This document shows, in pieces, positions 17,717-27,709 of a stretch of DNA of 64,000 nt. This stretch comes from Moritella sp. 24 (GTDB taxonomy: Bacteria > Pseudomonadota > Gammaproteobacteria > Enterobacterales > Moritellaceae), in the NCBI RefSeq assembly GCF_018219155.1, contig NZ_CP056123.1:2303505-2367504 (forward strand), read 5' to 3'. The notes under the pieces were generated by a model. It had not been told where the DNA came from. It searched no databases and saw nothing but the letters and a program-made list of their open reading frames with translations. The translations under genes were made by a program, and so were the position numbers. Within the stretch, counting starts at the first letter, position 1; every line of letters starts with the position of its first letter.

Positions 17717-19468
17717 ATGACAGAATCAGTTAAGACCGATTACACACAAAAAGAACGTTTAACATGGCTTAAAAGCCAACGAACACACGCTCAAGGTCGA
17801 TTGAGTAAAGCCATCGCATTGGGCTCCTTAAATGGCATATTGATGATAGTTCAAATGGCCGTATTGGCTGGCATCATCAACGAAATCATATTCTCAAACA
17901 AAGCACTAGCAGAAATAACCCCGCTCTTATTTGGCTTAGGTGCCATCATTATTTTTCGTACTGTACTTGGTTACATCAGTGAACGATACAGTCGACATGC
18001 AGCCATGCTGATCAAAGTGTCAATTAGACAACAATTATTGCAACACTTATTTGCAATGGGTCCAGCAAAAACGAATACTATTGGCAGTGCCAAAATAGCC
18101 CATTTACTTCATCAAGGCGTTGATTCACTAGAAGATTACTTTTCAGGATACCTACCTATTGTCGCTTATTGCTCAGTGATCCCGAGTGCAATCCTATTCG
18201 CCGTATTCCCGATGGATTGGCGCTCCGGTTTAGTACTGATGTTAACTGCGCCTATGGTGCCTATGTTTATGATCATCATTGGCCATAAAGCCCATGACTT
18301 AAACCAGAAACATTGGACCAAGCTGTTACGAATGAGTAGCCATTTTCTTGATATTATTCAAGGTCTAACACAACTAAAAATATTCAATGCGTCACGCCAA
18401 GAGATGGCCGCAGTGAAAACCATCAGTGAAGATTATGGTAATCAAACCATGAACATCCTTAAAGTGGCTTTTCTATCTTCATTTATGTTGGAGTTTTTAG
18501 CCTCTATCGCCATTGCACTTGTGGCGGTGATTTTAGGGTTTAGACTTTACTATGGGGGCGTTGATTATCTATTAGCACTTTGGGTATTACTGCTTGCACC
18601 CGAATTCTATTTGCCCTTTAGACAATTAGGCACACAATATCACGCAAAAATGGCTGGTGTTACCGCAGCCCAAGACATGATAGAAATATTGCATACACCC
18701 ATTAAAACAGATCAACAAGATACCCAGTTCAACGCACCTTTTAATATTGAACTGAGTAATGTGAACTTTACTTACCCTGGTCGAAAAAATACCCTCGATA
18801 ATATTAACCTTACACTGTCAGATCATGGACTTTACGCCCTGATCGGTGAAAGTGGTGCAGGTAAATCAACATTGATTGACACCCTACTCGGTTTTGTCAC
18901 CCCCGATACTGGTGATATGACAATTAATGGTCTTAAACATACTCCGGCAGAACGTGATTCATGGTTAAGTAACTGTGGCTGGATTGCACAGCAAGGACAC
19001 GTATTCTATGGCAGCCTTGGTTTTAATATCGCATTAACAGAAGATTACGATCAAGACAAAATACAGCAAGTATTAACCAGTGTTGGATTATCGGATTTTG
19101 TATCTCAACTTAAAGAAGGTTTAAAGACACACGTTGGAGAAGGCGGTGTCGGTATTTCAGGTGGTCAATCACAACGTCTTGCACTTGCTCGCGCTTTCTA
19201 TCACCAACCAGATGTGTTGATTCTTGACGAACCAAGCAGTCACCTAGACAAAGATACCGAACAAATTGTCAGTGATGCGATCGCCGAATACGCCAAAGAT
19301 CATTTAGTCATCGTGATTGCTCATCGCCTACATACGGTCATCGATGCAAAACAAATTATTGTATTAGAACAAGGTCAAATTGTTGAACAAGGTACACATG
19401 GGGAGTTATTAGCGCTGAATGGCAGTTATGCCGACACCATAAATATTGATAAGGAGGTTAACGCATGA
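17717..19468 (+). CDS. cydD: Glutathione/cysteine ABC exporter subunit CydD
   Basis: The 583-residue half-transporter has six membrane segments in the first 310 residues and an ATPase domain: Walker A GESGAGKST from 377, signature ISGGQSQRLALARA near 481, Walker B VLILDEPSSHLD, and the switch His in VIAHRLHT. CydDC exports reduced thiols to the periplasm and is needed to assemble cytochrome bd. The first gene of the pair resembles CydD by its N-terminal region and GEGGVGISGGQ. It overlaps cydC by four bases. Confidence 0.93.
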   Translation: MTESVKTDYTQKERLTWLKSQRTHAQGRLSKAIALGSLNGILMIVQMAVLAGIINEIIFSNKALAEITPLLFGLGAIIIFRTVLGYISERYSRHAAMLIKVSIRQQLLQHLFAMGPAKTNTIGSAKIAHLLHQGVDSLEDYFSGYLPIVAYCSVIPSAILFAVFPMDWRSGLVLMLTAPMVPMFMIIIGHKAHDLNQKHWTKLLRMSSHFLDIIQGLTQLKIFNASRQEMAAVKTISEDYGNQTMNILKVAFLSSFMLEFLASIAIALVAVILGFRLYYGGVDYLLALWVLLLAPEFYLPFRQLGTQYHAKMAGVTAAQDMIEILHTPIKTDQQDTQFNAPFNIELSNVNFTYPGRKNTLDNINLTLSDHGLYALIGESGAGKSTLIDTLLGFVTPDTGDMTINGLKHTPAERDSWLSNCGWIAQQGHVFYGSLGFNIALTEDYDQDKIQQVLTSVGLSDFVSQLKEGLKTHVGEGGVGISGGQSQRLALARAFYHQPDVLILDEPSSHLDKDTEQIVSDAIAEYAKDHLVIVIAHRLHTVIDAKQIIVLEQGQIVEQGTHGELLALNGSYADTINIDKEVNA

Positions 19469-21198
19469 TCCCACTCATTCGATTAATAAAACTGCTTAAG
19501 CCACAGTTACCTTTGATGCTACTCGGTACATTTCTCTCGATCATAACTGTACTAGCAAACATTGGCTTATTAGCTATTTCAGGTTGGTTTATTACAATTA
19601 TGGCAATGGCTGGACTTGCAGGTGTTACAGCAAATTATTTCACGCCAGCTGCAATCATCCGATTCCTCGCGATTGTACGTACAGCAGGTAGATACGCTGA
19701 GCGCTTATTAACGCATAAAGCAACATTCAATACGCTTGCGGCATTACGTTACTATTTCTATACACGACTAGAGCCATTATTACCTTACTATCGTGTTAAC
19801 TTTAAATCTGCGGATATCTTAGCGCGATTACAGCAAGATATTGACGAACTTGATAACTTTTATCTCAGAGTATTACTACCTGTATTACTCGCAGTTTGTA
19901 GTATTCCAATTGTTGGCTGGGCTGTTAGCTTTATTTCATTACAGCTTTCACTCGTCATTGTGGCGGCGCTCATTATTGTCGGTTTTGTTCTGCCTATTTT
20001 TATTTTGTTTTTAAGTAAGCAGCGTGCGCAGCAACAAGCCCGCCTGTCGAGTGAACTCAAAATTGAATTAGTTGATGGTATGTCGTCAATGCGTGAATTA
20101 CTTGTTTACCAAATCGCGCAAAAATATCAACAATCCGTCAATCGTTTATCAGAGGGTTACCATCAAGCTGAGTTACATTTGCATCGCATACATGCCTTAG
20201 CAACTGCCCTCACCTTTTTAACCATTAATGTTACTGTGTTTGCGAGCTTTTACATACTTGTTCCTCTGGTTCAAACCGGCGAGTTACAAGCTGAATTTGT
20301 AGCCAGCTCTGCGTTACTTATCTTAGTTTGCTTTGAAACAGTAGTAAATATGCCACTCGCCTGTCAAATATTACCAAAAGTACATGACAGCGCCGCAAGA
20401 TTATTTGAAATCATAGACAAGCCAATTCCTGATGTGGGTGGTGAACATATGGTTACAACCGGCCCTATTAAATTCAATAACTTAAATTTCGCTTATCCAG
20501 ATGGTTCGCAAAATGTATTACACGACATCAACCTTACGGTCGAACCGGGAGAGAAAGTCGCGATTATTGGTGCTAGTGGCGCAGGAAAGACAACATTAGT
20601 GAATCTGTTAATGGGATTTTGGCCTATTTCAAACGTCAGCTCAGTACCAGCGATTACAATCAACAATCTTGATCTAAATGCGCTAAATACAGAGTCATTA
20701 CGTGAACACATCACGTTGATGAGTCAGAACAGCCATTTGTTCCATGCCACCATTGGTGACAACCTGCGGTTAGCAAATCCAGACGTCACAGAAGAACAAA
20801 TGCGAGAGGTTTGTACGACTGTTGGATTAATTAGCTTTATTGATGAACTGGAAAATGGTTTTAGCACTTGGTTAGGTGAAACGGGTTCTGGTTTATCGGG
20901 CGGTCAAAAGCAGCGCTTAAGTTTGGCACAAGCATTATTACGAAATGCGAAAGTAATTACGTTAGATGAACCAACGAAAGGGCTAGATAGGAAGAGTGAA
21001 AAAACAATCATCACGAATCTATTCCAACTACTTGAAGAGTCTCAACAAAGTTTAATTTTAATTACGCATAAGCCATTGATGTTACAAAAAATGGATAAGA
21101 TCATCGTCATGGATGAAGGGCGCATCATTGCCCAAGGTGATCATGATAATTTAATGGAAACGAATGACTACTATCGTAAATTACTGAATTATTTCTAA
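19465..21198 (+). CDS. cydC: Glutathione/cysteine ABC exporter subunit CydC
   Basis: The 577-residue partner of CydD has the CydC N-terminal form LAISGWFITIMAMAGLAG, followed by the RTAGRYAERLLTHKATF block, and an ATPase domain with Walker A GASGAGKTT from 369, signature LSGGQKQRLSLAQA, Walker B VITLDEPTKGLD and switch His in LITHKPL. The AAGGAGG site lies within the cydD end. A strong terminator follows 41 bases after the stop. Confidence 0.93.
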   Translation: MIPLIRLIKLLKPQLPLMLLGTFLSIITVLANIGLLAISGWFITIMAMAGLAGVTANYFTPAAIIRFLAIVRTAGRYAERLLTHKATFNTLAALRYYFYTRLEPLLPYYRVNFKSADILARLQQDIDELDNFYLRVLLPVLLAVCSIPIVGWAVSFISLQLSLVIVAALIIVGFVLPIFILFLSKQRAQQQARLSSELKIELVDGMSSMRELLVYQIAQKYQQSVNRLSEGYHQAELHLHRIHALATALTFLTINVTVFASFYILVPLVQTGELQAEFVASSALLILVCFETVVNMPLACQILPKVHDSAARLFEIIDKPIPDVGGEHMVTTGPIKFNNLNFAYPDGSQNVLHDINLTVEPGEKVAIIGASGAGKTTLVNLLMGFWPISNVSSVPAITINNLDLNALNTESLREHITLMSQNSHLFHATIGDNLRLANPDVTEEQMREVCTTVGLISFIDELENGFSTWLGETGSGLSGGQKQRLSLAQALLRNAKVITLDEPTKGLDRKSEKTIITNLFQLLEESQQSLILITHKPLMLQKMDKIIVMDEGRIIAQGDHDNLMETNDYYRKLLNYF

Positions 21199-21239
21199 GT
21201 CGTTAACATTCAAGATATTAACCGCATAATTCAATTGTA

Positions 21240-21277
21240 AAAAATGGGTAGTACATTTATATGTGCTACCCATTTTT
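21240..21277. terminator. Bidirectional terminator after cydC
   Basis: A 16-bp stem (AAAAATGGGTAGTACA with TGTGCTACCCATTTTT, one G-U pair) with a 6-base loop ends in T on both strands. It serves cydDC and the convergent DUF1499 gene. Confidence 0.85.
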
Positions 21278-21325
21278 ATATGTCATTTTTTACTAAGATG
21301 ACAAAGCAACGTCTGTGAGTTAAAT

Positions 21326-21811
21326 CTAATTAGCCTTTGGGGCTTCACTCACTAATCCTTTATCACTCAAGTATAAATATAAATCATCAACACGTTCTTT
21401 ATTCACACCAAAATCTGACTTTCCATATCGAGAAGCAGATCTTACAGCAATAATGCCATTTTGTTCACGCAGGTGCAGTTCAAAATCATCAACGAAACGC
21501 ATAAAAGTACTCGTACTTTCAACATACAGATAGTCTTTCAACTCTCTCACAATCACCATGTTGCTTTTCGATTCTAAATACAGTTTGATTTCAGCCCAAA
21601 CTACTTCTGAATTCGCTTCTAATTTAAATGCAGGTACATAATGACGCTCATCTAAACTATCACTAGATACACAGTTGGCCGAATCTGGGCAAGGCGCTAA
21701 TTTTGAATTAACAACACCTATGTTATTAGGACGAGCACCTGTACATGCTGTTAACACTAGGCCACAAGTGAGTATGAATGTAGAACGGGTAAATACACGA
21801 GATGTAAGCAT
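21326..21811 (-). CDS. DUF1499 family lipoprotein
   Basis: The 161-residue protein has a lipoprotein signal ending LVLTAC (Cys23), then LAPCPDSANCVSSDSLDERHYVPAF and the later VESTSTFMRFVDDFELHL and AVRSASRYGKSDFGVNKERVDDL, which together mark the DUF1499 family. The function of the family is not established. It stands alone between cydC and the exopolysaccharide genes and converges with cydC. Confidence 0.85.
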   Translation of the reverse strand: MLTSRVFTRSTFILTCGLVLTACTGARPNNIGVVNSKLAPCPDSANCVSSDSLDERHYVPAFKLEANSEVVWAEIKLYLESKSNMVIVRELKDYLYVESTSTFMRFVDDFELHLREQNGIIAVRSASRYGKSDFGVNKERVDDLYLYLSDKGLVSEAPKAN

Positions 21812-21916
21812 TTTAATCCTTTAAGCTAGTATCTATTGACGTAATTTAACCATAAATTAGCGAAACAGCAAGTACTTATCTAACGCTAAGCACCTGCTAT
21901 TATATTCTTTATAATA

Positions 21917-24214
21917 TTATGACTTCGCTGATTTTTCAGCATATTCATCATCACTGTAATACCCATAGTAATAATCAGAATCTGCGACACCGCTTGTATT
22001 AACATGGTTCATCACAATACCAACGACATTCGCATCGACTTTAGTCAGTCGGCGAATACCATTTTGGACCAACCGAACACGCGTTGCCTCGCTTTTAATA
22101 ACGTAAATAATAGCGTCGGTATGTAACGAAATAATCAATGAATCACTAACGGCCTGTATCGGTGGCGTATCAATGATGATGCGGTTATATGACTGTCGTA
22201 AACTCTCTAATAGCTGTTTAAAACGTTTTGAAGATAACAATTCTTGTGCATTTTTAGGTGTAGGACCACACGCCATCACATGTATACCGGATTCATTATC
22301 GACCGTTATACAATCAGCTAAATTGGCTTCACCCGTAATGACTTGCGCTAAACCAGGTTTCTCTTTTGGTATATTGAAGTTGTTCGCTAAACTCGGTTTA
22401 CGCATATCAGCATCAATCAGTATCGTCTTTTCAATCTGACCTAAAGAAAAGGCAATATTTGTCGATGTTGTTGATTTACCTTCATTCGGTTGTGACGAAA
22501 TAATGCCAATAATCTGATTAACCCGTGTTCCCTGTGCTAACAGAAAGCTGGTACGTAAGGTTCGCACTGATTCAGAGAACTGACGCCCCTCCTCATTGAA
22601 AAAATAATGTAGATCGAGATCGTGATGTCGTTTTCTGGCGATCTTAGGTAACACACCTAAAACAGGTAAATCTAATTTTGATTCTATATCACCCACCGAA
22701 TTAAAACTGTCGGTAAAGTAGTCTTTTATCAATAAGTAAGTAATGTGCATCATCATGGTTAATACAAACACCACAATAACAACAACTTTAGTACTAATCG
22801 TAATGGGTTTATTGGGCGCTGTTGCTCGGTCTGTAAAACGGGCAACTGCAGCATTAAAATCACTGGTTAACGCCGTTTCTTTTGAACGTTCTAAAAAGGT
22901 ATTGTAAAGTTTACGATTAGTTTCTACGTCTCTCACTAATTTCTGGTATTCGTTATCTTTACCAAGAATATCCTGAAACTCCATTTGGATATTTTTGTAT
23001 TCTCTCTCTAGTTCCGTTACGTTGTTTTGCTTTGTTTTAAGGTCGCGATCTAGCCCCGTGACCAGTTTAGAAATTTGCGTTGTAAGGTGTTTATTCACCG
23101 TATATAGCTCCGACCTCGCAGCGATCAGTTCTGGATGTTTACGGCCATATACTTGTGATAGTTCTGATACTTTTAATTTAGCTTTTACCTTAAGTGTTTT
23201 AATATTTTGAATCACAGGGTGAGATGTTATTTCAGGTATTGATTCTAATTTTTCTAGATTCTTAACACCAAATTCATTAACTGCCCTGACAATACTACGT
23301 AATTGATTCACTTCGTTTTTAGCTTCAATTAATTGAAACGACGTTTGCTCAAGTTCATTACTCACTAATCCAGTTAACCCTCGACCACCACGCTCTTGTA
23401 AATCGATGATGTTCTCGTCTTTCCGGTATGCTTGCAATCGACTTTCTGAAGCATCTAAGCTTTGTCGTAAGCCTTCGAGCCTTTTCGTTAACCAGTGCGC
23501 GGCATTTTGGTTTATAGATGATTTAACATCAAGATCTTGCGCGATATAAGCTTCACCAACTGCATTCGCGATCATGGCAGAAAGAACAGGGTCTTCACTA
23601 TCAAACGACAGCTTAACAAGTTGCGTTTTTCTGATTGGCGTGACAATTAAGTTTTTTGAAAACTGTCTTAATCGTGCTGTTTTCTCCTTTTGACTTTCAA
23701 GCTCTTCACCACTGCCATTTTCTATTTGAGAAATACCGTGAATATAACCGACGCCAATATTTTCAGTGAATTCACTATCAAAGTTATTAACAATGAACGA
23801 TTTGAGTGATGGCACCGAGTCTAAAATATAATTAATCAATTTATCACGTGTACTTTCACTTTTTTGAAACGAAGGCTGCTGTTGTAAGCTTAATCGTTCA
23901 AATACAGTTTCCGCAATTGAGTTGGATTTCAAAATTTCAAACTGGGTAAGATAATACTCTTTCCTATTTGAATCTGATCCTTGTACGGAGTCAAATGCAA
24001 CAGCCTTTGCTTGATCGGCTTCAATGAGTAAAGTTGCCGACGCTCGGTATATCGGTGCTTTTTTTGATAAATACAGCCCTGCACACATAGAGACGATGAC
24101 AGCAACAATAAGAATTCGCCATTTATACCGTTGGATCACATGCCAATGGGGGGAAGGCAAATCAATCTCTTTAGTGAACGACGATTTATTGAGATTCTGT
24201 TCAAGTTTATCCAT
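21917..24214 (-). CDS. Polysaccharide co-polymerase with tyrosine autokinase domain (Wzc/EpsB type)
   Basis: The 765-residue inner-membrane protein has a membrane segment near 30-50, a Wzz domain, long coiled-coil periplasmic helices (about 200-450), a second membrane segment near 475-495, and a cytoplasmic BY-kinase: Walker A PNEGKSTTS around 575-583, Walker A' ILIDADMRKPS, Walker B RIIIDTPP near 685. The tail has a tyrosine cluster (SDYYYGYYSDDEY), the autophosphorylation target in this family. Such proteins set chain length and coordinate export with Wza. The start overlaps the stop of the Wza-like gene by one base. Confidence 0.92.
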   Translation of the reverse strand: MDKLEQNLNKSSFTKEIDLPSPHWHVIQRYKWRILIVAVIVSMCAGLYLSKKAPIYRASATLLIEADQAKAVAFDSVQGSDSNRKEYYLTQFEILKSNSIAETVFERLSLQQQPSFQKSESTRDKLINYILDSVPSLKSFIVNNFDSEFTENIGVGYIHGISQIENGSGEELESQKEKTARLRQFSKNLIVTPIRKTQLVKLSFDSEDPVLSAMIANAVGEAYIAQDLDVKSSINQNAAHWLTKRLEGLRQSLDASESRLQAYRKDENIIDLQERGGRGLTGLVSNELEQTSFQLIEAKNEVNQLRSIVRAVNEFGVKNLEKLESIPEITSHPVIQNIKTLKVKAKLKVSELSQVYGRKHPELIAARSELYTVNKHLTTQISKLVTGLDRDLKTKQNNVTELEREYKNIQMEFQDILGKDNEYQKLVRDVETNRKLYNTFLERSKETALTSDFNAAVARFTDRATAPNKPITISTKVVVIVVFVLTMMMHITYLLIKDYFTDSFNSVGDIESKLDLPVLGVLPKIARKRHHDLDLHYFFNEEGRQFSESVRTLRTSFLLAQGTRVNQIIGIISSQPNEGKSTTSTNIAFSLGQIEKTILIDADMRKPSLANNFNIPKEKPGLAQVITGEANLADCITVDNESGIHVMACGPTPKNAQELLSSKRFKQLLESLRQSYNRIIIDTPPIQAVSDSLIISLHTDAIIYVIKSEATRVRLVQNGIRRLTKVDANVVGIVMNHVNTSGVADSDYYYGYYSDDEYAEKSAKS

Positions 24215-24732
24215 TAGAAAAACCTTTGCTTAATCAAAATTGTATCACCAGCATTAACTTTAAAGGTTAAGCTTACGTTAATTTTCGTATTCTTCTTTTT
24301 CTCTTTGAATAGATAGATTTTGTCTTTCGAAGCTCGCTCAGTTAACCCGCCAGCTAACGCAATGGCTTGATTAATCGTTAAACCCGGTTGATAAGGGTAG
24401 CCTCCCGGTTGCTTTACTTCACCATGGATATAAAAAGGACGGTACTCGACAACATGTACATAAACATTAGGATTAACGAGATAATCACCTTTTAAGCCTC
24501 TATATATCAGTTTTTCGACTTGCTTAACCGTTAAACCAGTCAGTTTAATCTCACCAAAGAAAGGGTAATTAATTTGTCCGCTATTACTCAGTAATGTTTC
24601 TACCGTCAAATCTTTTTGTCCGAAGACTTTAATTTCAACTTTATCTCCAGGGCCTAATAAATAAGAGCCACTCGCAAATGCAGATACTTGGACAAAAACA
24701 AATAACAAACCAATTATGATACTTTTCATCAT
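24214..24732 (-). CDS. Short Wza-like polysaccharide export protein (OPX)
   Basis: The 172-residue protein has a signal peptide (cleavage likely after FAFAS-type sequence near residue 20), then the Poly_export domain LGPGDKVEIKVFGQKDLTVE with GQINYPFFGEIKLTGLT, and an SLBB-like region FYIHGEVKQPGGYPYQPGLTINQAIALAGG. Wza itself is about 380 residues with several SLBB domains and a C-terminal helix that spans the outer membrane; this protein lacks those and has no lipobox. It is probably paired with the outer-membrane barrel encoded immediately upstream. It has AAGGA 5 to 8 bases before its two adjacent ATGs. Confidence 0.88.
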   Translation of the reverse strand: MMKSIIIGLLFVFVQVSAFASGSYLLGPGDKVEIKVFGQKDLTVETLLSNSGQINYPFFGEIKLTGLTVKQVEKLIYRGLKGDYLVNPNVYVHVVEYRPFYIHGEVKQPGGYPYQPGLTINQAIALAGGLTERASKDKIYLFKEKKKNTKINVSLTFKVNAGDTILIKQRFF

Positions 24733-24739
24733 CTAATCC

Positions 24740-25972
24740 TTAAAGCGTTAATGTAAAACTAGCGCCAACAACATTTTTATCATATTCATATATTAAATCT
24801 GTTGAGGTATTTCGATCCCATAACCCAAACAGTGCAATAGCAATATTCTCAGTCATGTCATAATTAAATTTGAGGTTATAACCATACACATCATCAACAC
24901 GGGCTATACCACTGTAATCTTCTTGATATTTATAAACCCCTAACTTGGTATAAAAATACGATGTCCAGTTATGCTTGAAATTAATTTTATATTTTGTTTC
25001 AAGTATATAGTCACCATCCATATCTGGGTCCTTTGTTGCTTGCGATGTTGAAAATGACATTTTTGAGTATGTTAGCGGACGCCATTCACCACCCACCTTC
25101 CAACTAAAACCGGTAAAGTCGTCACGACGAGCATCATCAAACTCTTTAGCCTGTGCGCCCAGTTTAATAAAACCGCTGACGATAGAAGACGCTTTCCATT
25201 GCATACCGACAAATGCACTATAAACGTCAGAATCACGATTAAACTCACCAGGTTGATTATAATCGTAAGCAATCGTTTCTGCACTTACCTCAAAAAATGC
25301 ATCGGTATGCGCTCTCGTTGAATAAAAAAATGTAGATCCGAGAGACAATGAATCATAGTTACTTCTTCGTGTTATCGTTTCGAAATTACTGTATTCTTTT
25401 TCATAAAATGCAAGTTCAAAAGCAATACGACCTTTCGTTTGCATCGCACCATACTCATAACCTACAGAAAATGTATTTTTGTTGTATGTGATAGGCTCAT
25501 CAGTCAATTCAAAGTTTTGCTCTGTGATGCCAGTACCTCGCTGCTCAGTTAACCATTGGCCCTTCAATAGTAAATCAAAACGATGGGTATCATTTGGCTC
25601 TAAATGAACCTTAAACCCTAAAAGACCATCGGTATAACTATCCTTTGATGATGCTTCATAAATTCCTTTTTCAGCTTCAAGAGCAAGGCTATAACTATTG
25701 ATTCCATCATCTTTTGTAAAGTTAACAGCGGGTATCACGGTAATAATCGAACTGCTCGTTGTATTGCTTTCTTCATTATGAATGTTGTCATCATGTACAA
25801 CGCCCACTTCTAAGGAAGGCTTAACAAATAATCCATTTTCTGTAATATACGCGTCTTGCGTTAAGGCGAATGCGCTATTACTCACTAACACTAAGCTAAA
25901 CCAAACAACACGCGGATTAAATGCGTTAACAGTGGTTTGGTCCATGTCTTTATTAGTCCTATTTTCTGTCAT
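24740..25972 (-). CDS. Outer-membrane beta-barrel protein of exopolysaccharide export
   Basis: The 410-residue protein has a signal peptide (hydrophobic VVWFSLVLVSNSAFA ending near residue 37) and then alternating aromatic/polar strands typical of a large barrel, ending in the aromatic-rich strand NVVGASFTLTL. The opening KPSLEVGVVHDDNI is typical of the barrel family found in vps and eps clusters (VpsM/EpsL-like). It is likely the outer-membrane conduit that works with the short OPX protein. The GGAGAGG site favours the first ATG. The gene lies between the priming transferase and the OPX gene, 7 bases from the latter. Confidence 0.78.
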   Translation of the reverse strand: MTENRTNKDMDQTTVNAFNPRVVWFSLVLVSNSAFALTQDAYITENGLFVKPSLEVGVVHDDNIHNEESNTTSSSIITVIPAVNFTKDDGINSYSLALEAEKGIYEASSKDSYTDGLLGFKVHLEPNDTHRFDLLLKGQWLTEQRGTGITEQNFELTDEPITYNKNTFSVGYEYGAMQTKGRIAFELAFYEKEYSNFETITRRSNYDSLSLGSTFFYSTRAHTDAFFEVSAETIAYDYNQPGEFNRDSDVYSAFVGMQWKASSIVSGFIKLGAQAKEFDDARRDDFTGFSWKVGGEWRPLTYSKMSFSTSQATKDPDMDGDYILETKYKINFKHNWTSYFYTKLGVYKYQEDYSGIARVDDVYGYNLKFNYDMTENIAIALFGLWDRNTSTDLIYEYDKNVVGASFTLTL

Positions 25973-25989
25973 GTCTACCTCTCCAATTA

Positions 25990-27402
25990 CTAATACGTAT
26001 CTTCACTTTTTAAGCAGGTTGTTACGGTTAGCATCAGAATTTTCAAGTCGAACCAAATTGACCATTGCAAAATATAATAAAGATCAAACTCAACACGTTT
26101 TTGCATTTTATCTAATGTATCCGTTTCACCTCTCCAACCACTGACTTGCGCCCAGCCTGTTATACCTGGTTTTACATGATGTCGTAACATATAAAACTGA
26201 ATCAATTTTCGGTATTCTTCGTTGTGCGATACAGCATGAGGACGGGGTCCAACAACAGACATATCACCCAGTAATACATTAAAAAACTGAGGAAGTTCAT
26301 CAAGAGAGGTTCGACGTAAAAATGCACCAAAGGGGGTCACACGCTTATCGTCTCGTGTGGTCTGCGTTACTTCCCCATCGGATTCCATCACCGTCATACT
26401 TCTAAATTTAAAGACCGAAATTTTTTCACCGTGTAATCCATAACGACTTTGCTTAAACAGTACTGGACCTGCTGATGTAAGCTTAAGTATGATAGCAATA
26501 AGAATGTAAACAGGAGAAAGTAACGTGATTGCTAAAAGGCTTACAACAATATCTTCAAATCGTTTCAACCATATTTTAGAGCCTAAATAAGGAGATTCAA
26601 AAATACTCAGCGCATCAATTTTGCCGACATGAGTAACACGCCCGTGCATTACCTCTGATAACATGAATACAGGCACGACATAAACATCAACAGTGGTGTC
26701 TGACAATAAATTAATAATCTCAGCAATGCGTTTTTCAGCAGATATGGGTAATGTAATAAACAATACATCGATGCCGCCATTTTTAGCTTCAAGGATCGCG
26801 TCCGAAATATTGCTAGTTATAGTTAAATTATCAGGTAAACGATCCGCGTCACGGTCATCAAAAAAACCAACAAAATCAAACCCTAACTCATCACAGCTAC
26901 TAATTTCATTATACAAATTAGCGCCTGTTGATGTTGCGCCTAAAATGGCCATTTTTTGTAGATTAATACCTAATTTACAACGTAATACAGACCATTGATA
27001 CTTAAGGATTCTCCATGTAAAACAAGATAAAAACGAGGCTAAGAACCAGACGTTTAAAATATCGCTTGGAAATGCAAAAGATGACTTTAACCATATTCCA
27101 ATCGCGGTTAATACTAAAAATGACGATATAAAAACAGCTGTAACTGTCATTAGAACCGTAATAAATCGTCCTACTCGCCATGATTGATATAAATTTAACG
27201 CTTCAGCAATATACAAAATAACAATCAAGGTCGTTAGTGCAATAATAATATAATCCTGTGTCATTCTAAGGTTATAGCTATGAATAACAATCATTAAAGA
27301 AAATGTCACACAACTTAAATCTAAAAAACGATAGACAAAAGAATAATCCGAAGAACTTACCTTAAACGTATTAACAGGTTTCAAAATACGATTCCTTAAC
27401 AA
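25990..27402 (-). CDS. Undecaprenyl-phosphate glucose phosphotransferase (WcaJ/GumD type)
   Basis: The 470-residue priming enzyme has N-terminal membrane segments (about 20-120), a CoA-binding-like domain (KMAILGATSTGANLYNEIS, GFFDDRDADRLP), and a C-terminal bacterial sugar transferase domain from KRFEDIVVSLLAITLL on. That domain carries FKFRSMTV, the catalytic Asp-Glu pair in SLDELPQFFNVLLGDMSVVGPRPH, and KPGITGWAQVSGWRG. It transfers a hexose phosphate, usually glucose-1-P, to undecaprenyl phosphate to start repeat-unit synthesis. It is the first gene of a four-gene minus-strand operon with the barrel, OPX and co-polymerase genes. Confidence 0.92.
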   Translation of the reverse strand: MLRNRILKPVNTFKVSSSDYSFVYRFLDLSCVTFSLMIVIHSYNLRMTQDYIIIALTTLIVILYIAEALNLYQSWRVGRFITVLMTVTAVFISSFLVLTAIGIWLKSSFAFPSDILNVWFLASFLSCFTWRILKYQWSVLRCKLGINLQKMAILGATSTGANLYNEISSCDELGFDFVGFFDDRDADRLPDNLTITSNISDAILEAKNGGIDVLFITLPISAEKRIAEIINLLSDTTVDVYVVPVFMLSEVMHGRVTHVGKIDALSIFESPYLGSKIWLKRFEDIVVSLLAITLLSPVYILIAIILKLTSAGPVLFKQSRYGLHGEKISVFKFRSMTVMESDGEVTQTTRDDKRVTPFGAFLRRTSLDELPQFFNVLLGDMSVVGPRPHAVSHNEEYRKLIQFYMLRHHVKPGITGWAQVSGWRGETDTLDKMQKRVEFDLYYILQWSIWFDLKILMLTVTTCLKSEDTY

Positions 27403-27709
27403 ATTTAAAGTAGACTCATTTTATAAAAAAATGAACTACAGAGCTAAATAAAATCTGCTCATCCAATGAATATGTCATTGATAATCCATTAAGTACTCCA
27501 CATAAATAATTACTATTAACGTGAAATATAAAACACTTACTAAATATAGCAGTGATTTATTTTATGGCCGGAATACAGGGGGTTTTTAGTGAGAAGTTTA
27601 TATAAAATAATATGTTACAATTGATAAAAACAAATACTATTGATTAACACCAAATATTATTAATCTTAAACTATAATGTTAAAATGTTAGAGCTAGTTAA
27701 AGGGTCTAT
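27403..27709. promoter_or_regulatory. Divergent, very AT-rich promoter region of the exopolysaccharide locus
   Basis: This 307-base gap separates the divergent priming transferase and acyltransferase genes and must hold promoters for both. I see a TATAAT at 27672-27677 ahead of the acyltransferase gene without a good -35, and a small inverted repeat CAATGA-N5-TCATTG at 27464-27480. I find no JUMPstart/ops element and no clear sigma-54 site. Confidence 0.4.

Noticed and set aside
27464-27480. CAATGA-N5-TCATTG as an operator of the exopolysaccharide locus
   Set aside because: The arms are only six bases in very AT-rich DNA, so chance occurrence is likely; noted in the intergenic entry only.
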